From Tupaia tana (Eukaryota; Chordata; Mammalia; Scandentia; Tupaiidae), in NCBI GenBank assembly GCA_026018925.1, contig JAKSZU010000016.1:27246877-27310876 (forward strand): 64,000 nucleotides of DNA. Direction: 5' to 3'. This document shows positions 56,382-64,000 of the stretch, piece by piece; positions within the stretch are counted from its first letter, which is position 1; the number at the start of each line of letters is the position of its first letter. The translations under genes were made by a program, and so were the position numbers. The notes under the pieces are model-generated. The model was not told the origin of the DNA, ran no database searches, and saw only the letters and a list, made by a program, of their open reading frames with translations.

Positions 56382-56637
56382 TTATTTTTTGGAGAAGTTT
56401 TCGCTATAGGGCGTGTGCGCTCGCCAGACAGACAGAGACAGACAGAGAGACAGAAAGCGAGAAATCACCCCCCGGGGGTATGGTCACGCCGCAATCCCTT
56501 CTCCTCCATTCTCCTCTCGGGATCTTGGGCACGCACACGTGCCCAGCGTGAGTTTTAAGCCACCGGGTCCGGGACGCGAACTGCGGTCGACTACGTGGGA
56601 GTCCAGCAACATAGCCATTAAGCTAACTGCTGGTTCC
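56382..56637 (-). mobile_element. Young-looking SINE-A copy inside MIR
   Basis: TATTTTCCC lies on both sides. Forward-strand order: CGCTATAGGGCGTGTGCGCTC, CCCCCCGGGGGTATGG, CCACCGGGTCCGGGACGCG, CGACTACGTGGG, reversed head TAAGCTAACTGCTGGTTCCC. The A tail is short. Confidence 0.94.
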
Positions 56638-56795
56638 CTATTTTCCCTATTTTTAAAAGAGGAGAAAGGGAGAAAGGGCTAAGAGTCCAAGACATTAAGT
56701 ACATATTCCAAGGTCATATAACTCATAATTGGCATTGCTGAAATTCAATCTAAGTTTATTTCCAAACCCATGTTAAAGCAATTACATTGTAACTT
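56638..56795 (-). mobile_element. MIR fragment, second part
   Basis: TTTTAAAAGAGGAGAAAGGG, AGTACATATTCCAAGGTCAT and GAAATTCAATCTAAGTTTAT carry on the reversed MIR from 56381. Confidence 0.65.
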
Positions 56796-56855
56796 CATAA
56801 TTAACCAAGTTATAATGAGAATATCCAAGAGCTCATACAAATTCAGAGTTACAGC

Positions 56856-57085
56856 CTAGCTTTGTGGCTTAGTTGGTAGCAAACTGAACTGGAAGTCACA
56901 TAGATGACCACAGCCTAAATTCTGGGATTGGCCTGAAAACACATTGGGTGCATACATGTGTCTCCAAGATCCCAGGAGCTGGAGGAGTGAAGAAAAGCAA
57001 CTGTGGCATGACGAGACCCTGACAGGGGTGCTTCCCTCCTCTCTCTCTCCTTTTCATGTGTACATACACATTGTCTGTCATGAAT
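56856..57085 (+). mobile_element. SINE-D copy
   Basis: CTAGCTTTGTGGCTTAGTTGG, TAGCAAACTGAACTGGAAG, GGCCTGAAAACACATTGGG, TGTGGCATGACGAGACCCTG and TTTTCATGTGTACATACACA follow the copy at 47411. Confidence 0.8.
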
Positions 57086-57338
57086 AAAAGAAATAAGCTT
57101 TAAATTTTTGTAAAATTATAATATCTAAAGTCAAGGCATTAATTTCATCACTAATGATATAATATCCACTTTTGGAAGTGCAGGGAATTGAATTGTGCTG
57201 AATCTAGTCAATGCTTTCAAGATCCTTGGTTGTAAACATCCAGACAGATGAAATGCCAGTGGGTCAAAGTGAACCAGAAAAAGAAGAAATTGATGCTCAG
57301 AAGCAAAGAAATCGAATAGGAATTCAGAAATAATCATT

Positions 57339-57590
57339 AGGGCTGGTGCATGGCTAGTGGTTAAGGCAGCCAGATCCCACATAGTCGACTGACACAGTTT
57401 GAGTCCTGGCCTCAGCAGCTTGAGAACATGCTGGGCATATATGTGTCCACATCCCAAATACTCAGAGAATGGAGAAATAGAGAAGAGACTGTGATGTGAC
57501 CATGTCCCATTGGGAAGTGCTGCATCCCCTTCCCTCTATCTCTGGTGAGCACACGCACCCTCTGGCAAAATTATTTACAAAGAAAAGAAA
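57339..57590 (+). mobile_element. Old SINE-A copy
   Basis: AGAAATAATCATTAG and AGAAATAATAATTAG are the target duplication. GGCTGGTGCATGGCTAGTGG, GTTTGAGTCCTGG and CACCCTCTGGCAAAATT. Confidence 0.9.
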
Positions 57591-57599
57591 AGCAGAAAT

Positions 57600-58190
57600 A
57601 ATAATTAGAAAGAGCCTCTCATCAGCCAGTGTCTGCTACTGTCATCTAAAGAGAGAATAAAGTGAGTAGAAAAAAGCAGCAGAGATGTGCAAATGGAAAA
57701 CTGAGGTTCCATCAACTTACACAGCCAACTCCCTGTAGGTCAACCTTCAGTTTTTCCAAAGCAAGGTCAAGGGACACGTGTACCACTAAATAGAAAATCC
57801 TTCTAAAATGTGCATAATTCAAAGCAATAATAATGTCACAGAAATCAACTTTGGGTTACTAAAACGGTAAAGTTATTTTGGGTGATAAAAAGAACCTTGA
57901 CGTAATTTGATCACTTATCTACCAGATCCAAAATAAACGTTAGCTGGCACTTCAATGAACCTGGGATAAACGGTTTATATAAGAATCCACACTAAAGTCC
58001 CATAATCCCCAGTCATTGACAGAAGAGATAGATAGAGGGAACTGGGCCCTGGCAGAGAGAGAGAAGCTGAACGGTAAAACAACACATGGGCATTCATGTA
58101 AACTCCCGCCTGCATGGTAGCTGACAGCCAAGCAAGAAAACCTCAGAAAGCCAGGAAAACATTTGAAAATTAATTCATTCAAAGGAAAGG

Positions 58191-58224
<34 letters not shown>

Positions 58225-58952
58225 ACAAAACAAAACAAAAAGCAACTCAGTGCCAAAAGTACAAGTAGGCCCCATTCCAAAGCCCCGCAAGATGGGGGGA
58301 CCCTGAGGACCTAAAGAATGGGTGTACTGTTAAATACACTTGCTTCCAAAAACTTAAAGCTACACATTTTTCCGTCCAGCCCTATTTTCCATAGTTCAAG
58401 AATCCACAGATTTTGAACTCCATGTTATGAGGAAAGTTTAAAGCACATGCACGTGTACCACCTCAACATCCCTATCCCACACACACAAGAGGGGAGGAAA
58501 AAGAAACTTCAGTATTTCTTGCTTTTTCTCATCTTATCATGGTTTACTGATCTAGAGGGGCAAAAAAAGAAAAAAAAATGTGATAACGATTATGAGAGAT
58601 ATTCAGAGGAAGGAAAAGGCAATGAACTCTCTGTCCTTGGTATTCTTTTGTATGAGCATTAATCCACTGGGGTCAAACAGGCCACAGGAGGATGTCCGGA
58701 AATATAATCACAAGAGAAAGACAGGGGACAAGCTGATTATCACAGAGGGCAGGCCAAGGATGGTGAGAAACAGGTCTCTCAGGCCACATAGCAGAAGTTA
58801 CAGGAAGGAGATGTGCCCCCGGCTTCTAGTGGTCCTCTCTCAGGCACTTCTAGGTTACCGGTCTAGTCTGGCAAAGACCTCTTCAGGAAAAGCCAATTCA
58901 GGCATAAACCATAAAGGATGAAGTCTTTTACACCCAGTACTCTCGCTTTTTA
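57600..58952. other. Unassigned stretch with a CA microsatellite
   Basis: (AC)n at 58192-58220 followed by A-rich (AAAAC)n to 58242. No other recognised element over 1.3 kb. Confidence 0.5.
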
Positions 58953-59204
58953 TAAAGTTTTTGCCATAGAGTGCATGCACTAGATGAAGAGAGATGGTGA
59001 GAGGGAAAGTGAGAAATCACCCCTCCCTTCACCCTGCCAGGGAGGATGGCCACACCACAACCCCATCCTCTCCATTCTCCTGGGATTTTGAGCACGCATG
59101 CACACACTCCTGGTATAATTTTTAAGCTGCTGGTTCAGACTCAAACCACAGTCAGCCATATGCGAGTCCAGCACCTTAACCACCATGCCACCTGCTGGCC
59201 CCCA
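58953..59204 (-). mobile_element. SINE-A copy
   Basis: ACTCTCGCTTTTT and ACTCTTGCTTTCC flank it. The minus-strand head GGGGCCAGCAGGTGGCATGG is the best-preserved CTCF-like version. Confidence 0.92.
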
Positions 59205-59529
59205 AAACTCTTGCTTTCCTAAGCAACCTAGGAAGTCTAAATGTTATTCACAAACTCACATATGCAAACAAAAGGCTATGATTCCCTGACATGGAAATGC
59301 CTCAAAAATATTTCAGGAACATTCTGATGTCTTGGAAAATACTCATGTTTGTCTAAGTGAATGCTTACGTGTTTTTGAAATTTAATAAAATAATAATTCC
59401 CTCTCTTTGAGTCGAATTTTTTTCTCACATCCTAAGCAGCATGGGAAATAATGCTGAGAAAATAAGGATAATGTCAGTCACAAAAGAAAGTGATCGCATT
59501 GAAATATTTGCCAGATGGTATTAAAAAAT

Positions 59530-59640
59530 AATACCTTTCATTTTTATTGCTTAACAGTCGCATTCACAGATGTTATCTCCTTTCATTCTCACGACAACCC
59601 TATCATGCACGCATTATTATTCCTACCTCACAGATGATCA
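59530..59640 (-). mobile_element. MIR fragment
   Basis: TTATCTCCTTTCATTCTCACGACAACCC and TATTATTCCTACCTCACAGATGA in reversed MIR order. Confidence 0.75.
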
Positions 59641-60165
59641 TTCCCAGTTTATAACTACTAAATTGTTCTTCCAACCTCCCTCTGGTCTCACTTTCTCTCT
59701 AACCATTCTCTATGCTGCTACTCCAAAATGTTTCCAAAAATAGAGAAATGATCAAACTTCTTAGCTTGAAATCCAGTACTGATTTCCTGAAGTCCCAAAC
59801 AACATTCAAATCACTGGGATGACTTACAAGGCACTTGCTAATTGGTTTTCACCTGCTCCTCCCATTCTGTCTCCTACCCATGTCCCACCAAGACTTTCCT
59901 GGACCCAATCAGCTCTTCTATGCCATGTTGTCCCAGATGTGCACACTCTCTTCTCTTGCCACAAGTAGGCTCACCCCTCTCATATCTTCTTATGAAACTA
60001 CTTAGCCTGTAAAACTTAGTCCTACATCACCTCCACTGAAAACCATCTGCTATGTCTTATGGCTCGCAGGACCGATCACCTCTTCTCTGGGCCATCACAG
60101 TTCTTTTATCACCTTGTTGTTCATATTGCATGATATCCCAAGTATCTGTTTGTATGTATTTGTGT
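59641..60165 (+). mobile_element. L2 fragment
   Basis: CAAACTTCTTAGCTTGAAATCC, GACTTACAAGGCACTTGC, TTCACCTGCTCCTCCCATTC, CTTTTATCACCTTGTTGTTC fit the L2 3' region in order. Confidence 0.7.
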
Positions 60166-60179
60166 GTACATGTTCAAAG

Positions 60180-60384
60180 TTTATTTATCCTATGAGCCAG
60201 TGAGATAGAGCACTCTCAACAGAGAGTTAACACCATAATCCACCCCCAGCTCCCACCAGCCCCGGATCATAAGAACACACATGCTGGTGTACTCAGTGAG
60301 GTCTCCAGATACGAGCCCAGAACTTTCCCATGTGGATCAGCCTCAAAGTGTTATGTTCTACCACTGGCAACACTCTCTGGCCCC
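60180..60384 (-). mobile_element. SINE-C copy
   Basis: TTATTTATCCTATGAGCCAG, CACCATAATCCACCCCCAGC, GGATCATAAGAACACACATG, CCCAGAACTTTCCCATGTGG and TTCTACCACTGGCAACACTC. Confidence 0.82.
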
Positions 60385-60395
60385 TAAATGATTTT

Positions 60396-60782
60396 TTTTT
60401 TAACATTTATTTATTGTAGACATTTTTTGTCTTAGGGCACATGTACTCGCCAGAGAGAGAAAAAGGTAGACACAGTAAGAAAGAAAGAGAAATCACCCCC
60501 CAGGAGGGATGGCCATGCCACAATCCTTTCTCCTTCATTCTCCTCCTTGGATCTTGAAAATGCAAGCACATGCCCACCGTCAGTGTCAAGCCACCGGGTC
60601 GGGGACTAGAACTATAGTCAGATATGTGGAGTCCAGCAACGTAACTGCAACACCATCTGCTGGCCCCACATTTATTTGTTTGTTAGTTGTCATTTTCAAG
60701 CCACTGGATATGGGGCTTGAACTATAGTTAATCACGTGGGAATGCAGCACTTTCATCATTGCACCCCCGACTACGCCCCCAC
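60396..60782 (-). mobile_element. SINE-A nested in another SINE-A
   Basis: The inner copy (about 60412-60666) has ACATTTATTTATTG and ACATTTATTTGTTTG flanks and the reversed head ACACCATCTGCTGGCCCC. It sits in an outer copy whose B-box/head half remains at 60684-60782 (CAAGCCACTGGATATGGGGC). AAATGATTTT at 60386-60395 and 60783-60792 brackets the outer copy. Confidence 0.82.
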
Positions 60783-60792
60783 AAATGATTTT

Positions 60793-62548
60793 ATATGCAG
60801 AGAGAAACTTTAGAAGGAGACGTATCAAACTGGCAATCTCTTGACTGAGGTTCTTCATCTGAACCACAGAACGTGGGAAATAATTTAAAGTGACTATTTT
60901 CTCAAGGAAAGCACAGTCCTTACTTGCGTGAGAGAGAAGTTAGTTCAAAACATACAAGGAATGCCGTAAGCATTCAGCCTTCATTCTCCTGCTGAACCTG
61001 AGGAGAGAAAAGCTGCTAGTCTCTTGTATTACCCAACTTTTACCAAGAGACACTTTTTTAAAGTTCTTGATCAAATCATTAACACTGGCTTACCAAAATA
61101 TATCCTATAACGTTGCAGATAAAAACATACATATTGATTAGTTGAGCTGCATGGCAGTCAGAAGATTAGGTTGGGTCTCAGCTTTCAACATTAACTCCAA
61201 GACTTTAGATAAGTCATTAAATACTTTCTGATTTGATTTCCTCATTTATTAAATAAACATTAAAAGATGTGGTCTCAGTATCTACATATCCACATGTGCA
61301 CATGTTTATGTAAAATATACCATATATATATTTATCATATTATGTATACAGAAAGAGTTTGTCTATTAAGAATAAAGGCCATTGCAGGAAAAAATAAATT
61401 TAAAATCCACTTCAAATCATCTCTCTGTGCTGCCAGCAGATGGCGCTAAAATCAATGGGAGACTAAGGAGCAAAGTTTCTCTGGCACCTAAATCAAATAA
61501 ATTTTAAGTCTGCGAGCCATTTTGCTGTCTTAAAAGATTAAGTGCCAAATGTTAACGGCCTCTCATTGTGAAGAGACTTTTGCTTTAAATTCTTTAAAAC
61601 ATTAAATCTCTTTTGCACAGCTGACCACATTTTCCTAAGAGCATCCCAGGCATCAATACAACGTAGGGTACCCAGGGTGAGGGCATAACCAGCGTGTGTA
61701 TGTACGGAGGTGGTGCTAGAGCTGCAATGATACCATGGAGGGCACCTACAAGTCTGGTTCTATGTGATCATATTCTGGTCACCCCACTTTCCAGGGTCTC
61801 AGTTTCCTCATCTAAAAATTATAACCAGGCAGACAGAATACTCTTCAAGGTCTTCTCCAACTTTAACAATCAATGAATCTAAAATTATAATGAGGCAAAG
61901 AGGCAAAGTGCATTAAGGTATATATGAGACTCATAAAGCTGGATTCCAAGCCAATATTCAGTGTTCTCTGAACTCTTTTGCTACAGAGAAGCCCGGTTAC
62001 AACTCCTGCTTTAATAGTCTCTTCTTCTGCATGGGGGGAAACTGTCGATTAGACGTGGAATAGAATTTCTAGAGATTCAAAGTCATTTCCACAGGGAGGA
62101 CTTGCTTTTTTTCTTCCCATAGTCAGCCTCCATAATGCCCTGGACCAACGTAGAAATACCCAAGTGATTCATTCAAGTCTGAAACACTTCTAGAAGACTC
62201 AGCTGGACCTGGAGAAATAAGTTAGGTCCGACTCAGTATGAAAAATCCGGGTCTTGGACCATACTGAACCCTCAATGAATGTTTGTGGAAGAATTAATAA
62301 ATAATGAATGAAGGAATGCACAATTAACTCAGGCCTTCCTAATGTCTTGCAGACCACAGACACAAAAGCTTCATACTGGAATCAAAAAAGTTTGATTAGA
62401 ACGTGTGTGTTTCTGACTCCTATTACCCATGGATAGTTACCAGTAAGTATTAAGATTGGTTGTGTGTTAGAATTATCTGAGGAGTTTTAACATACACTGT
62501 CACATGGGTCTAAAACCTAAGCATAAGGATTTTTCTAAAAAAGCTTTT
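60793..62548. other. Mostly unique stretch, possible conserved non-coding DNA
   Basis: No SINE of any listed family in 1.75 kb. It contains the CTCF-like site at 61431. The 61400-61640 part is AT-rich, low in simple repeats and looks unlike neighbouring decayed repeats. Confidence 0.45.
61431..61449 (+). promoter_or_regulatory. CTCF-like motif in unique sequence
   Basis: TGCCAGCAGATGGCGCTAA matches the core CCASYAGRKGGCRSYA as remembered, including the GGCGCTA end. Unlike the SINE heads it is not inside a recognised repeat. Occupancy is unknown. Confidence 0.6.
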
Positions 62549-62706
62549 GAAGGGGGCCAGCAGGCAGCATGGTGGTTAAAGGAGCTGGACTCCCACATGG
62601 TCAATCACAGTGTGAGTCCTGGACTTGGAGGTTTGCTTTCTCTCTCTCTCTCTCTCATGAAATTGAAAAATAATGATAATAATTAAATAAATCATTTTTT
62701 AAAAAC
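62549..62706 (+). mobile_element. SINE-B copy
   Basis: GGGGGCCAGCAGGCAGCATGG, GTGTGAGTCCTGG, GAGGTTTGCTTTCTC, CT tract, AATTAAATAAATCA tail. Confidence 0.9.
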
Positions 62707-63034
62707 GGCATTTGACGTGATTCAAATGCACAGCAAAGTTCGAGAACCACTGATAAGTTACCAAGTTACTGAGAACCTTAGATGATGAGAAAGGATTCAC
62801 CTCTAAATACCCAGGAGCTGAAATTCCTGTTTTTGTAACCATTTTAAATTTATCTTGGCTGAATACATTTGCTTGATAGTAAGTCCAATGGTAAAGGTAA
62901 TATTCAGGGTGTCTTGAAGACACAGGGCAAGGCTAGACAGCAAACACGTGATTCCTCTCAGGAAAGAGCATGAAGGATAAATTGCAACTGCTGACCTGTA
63001 ACACTTGCTGCTTTTATTTTAATTTAATTTTATT

Positions 63035-63274
63035 TCTTTTAGGTTTTTGCCATAGGGCATGTGTACTCACCAGAGAGAGAGAGGAAAAAAAAGTGCGAAA
63101 TTACCCCCTGGGAGTATGATCACACTGCGACCCCTTCTCCTCATTCTCCTTCAGGATTTTTGGCACAAACAGACACACACGGTGTGATTTTCAAGCCATG
63201 GGATCCAGGACTCATACCACGGTTGGCCATGTGGGAATCCAGCGCCTTAGCCACCAAGCCACCTTCTGGCCCAC
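63035..63274 (-). mobile_element. SINE-A copy
   Basis: GCCATAGGGCATGTGTACTC, TCAAGCCATGGGATCCAGG, reversed head TTAGCCACCAAGCCACCTTC TGGCCC. CACCTTCT-like sequence continues downstream. Confidence 0.88.
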
Positions 63275-63470
63275 CTTCTAATATTTCTCAGTGAGACTTT
63301 GACACACTGACACATTTAGAGGAATGTCGTCATTTCCTTCTTTGGATTTTTTTGGTCACTTTTTCTCAAAAAGTAATAAATGTTTCTCTGGATGTTTTTA
63401 ACCTGAGAATGGACACCTAAAGTTTGGAGAACATTAAGGGACTTAGTTACCTCAAAACAGAGATGAACTC

Positions 63471-63473
63471 TTT

Positions 63474-63529
<56 letters not shown>

Positions 63530-63531
63530 TT
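63471..63531. repeat. (TTTC)n microsatellite
   Basis: About 15 uninterrupted TTTC units, directly attached to the reversed A tail of the 7SL-like element. Confidence 0.95.
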
Positions 63532-63658
63532 TTCTTTTTTTTCTTTTGTTTTGAGTCAGGGTCTTACTGTGCTGCCCAGGCTGGCATATAACTCACAGTC
63601 CTCCTGCCTTAATCTACCAACTAGCTGAGCTTATAGGTGTGTGCTACCGTGCCCATCA
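63532..63658 (-). mobile_element. 7SL-derived monomer (B1/Alu-like)
   Basis: TTTTGAGTCAGGGTCTTACTG, GCTGCCCAGGCTGGCATATAAC, CAGTCCTCCTGCCTTAATC and AGCTGAGCTTATAGGTGTG TGCTACCGTGCCC are the reversed Alu-domain landmarks. It is a monomer with the internal deletion typical of B1/FLAM-size elements. Confidence 0.82.
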
Positions 63659-63660
63659 AG

Positions 63661-64000
63661 ATGTAACCTGGATTTACTAGCTTTGATGATGTGAAAAAGC
63701 AGCAGCCAAAGGCCTCTTATCTAGGAGAACTCTCAGAAAACCAGTCCAGGTTCAGTCTGGATGCTTTCATCATGCATTCAGAAGCCATTTCTACATGCAA
63801 TACTGCTAGTGACATAAAGGCAGGCCCGGCTGCCTGGGTGCATCCTGTGGTGCTACCACATATACTCTATGCCCCAGACTGCAGACTGGGCTTGAATTCA
63901 GGGAGCATCTCTGAGGCTCTGAGCTCTGAAGCCTGCGCCTGTGTGTGCCTAAGTGAAAGACAATCTAAACAATGCATCAGAATCTTGGGCAGAGGCATTA
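63661..64000. other. Unassigned window end
   Basis: A tRNA-like patch (GGGCTTGAATTCAGGG at 63890-63905) hints at a further SINE-C/D-type copy, but the order is not convincing. Confidence 0.35.

Overview
This is a eutherian nuclear window lying inside a very large, intron-rich gene. The only protein-coding sequence I can support is one 75-bp exon on the minus strand at 49066-49140. It has consensus splice sites on both sides and encodes part of a Ca2+/calmodulin-dependent protein kinase I N-lobe. The residues ([15 protein letters not shown], then PNHLYLVMQ) match CAMK1D rather than CAMK1, CAMK1G or PNCK as I remember those proteins. The gene runs right to left, so 49141-64000 is intron 5' of the exon and 1-49065 is intron 3' of it. 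All other open reading frames appear to be chance or repeat-derived frames.

The window is unusually rich in tRNA-derived SINEs, with roughly 65-70 recognisable copies. I use local names. SINE-A is about 250 bp, with a tRNA-like head, a body containing C6-T-G6 and a 'CCTATAGCAAAA' end. SINE-B is about 160-200 bp, with the same kind of head followed by 'GGCTTGCTTTCTC', a CT tract and an A/T-rich tail. SINE-C and SINE-D are two other tRNA-like families. Many copies have clear target-site duplications. Older layers are MIR, L2, L1, MaLR-type LTRs, a MER53-like palindromic element and two small mariner-like palindromic elements. Two copies of 7SL-related sequence are present: one tRNA/7SL chimera (50594-50886) and one B1/Alu-like monomer (63532-63658).

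The 7SL-derived SINEs point to Euarchontoglires. The dominant tRNA SINEs are not Alu, rodent B1/B2/ID or rabbit C. A tree shrew (Scandentia) or colugo (Dermoptera) fits best from memory, but I cannot choose between them without a repeat library.

Layout: 1-24 kb is dense SINE with MaLR, MIR and palindromic DNA elements. 24-28 kb has L1 fragments and SINEs. 28.1-30.9 kb is the longest stretch free of lineage SINEs. 31-44 kb is dense SINE with L2 and an L1 ORF2 fragment. 44-46.2 kb holds L1 3' ends with younger insertions. 47.7-49.5 kb is the SINE-poor exon neighbourhood. 50-64 kb is a mixed repeat landscape, with a possible CTCF site in unique sequence at 61.4 kb.
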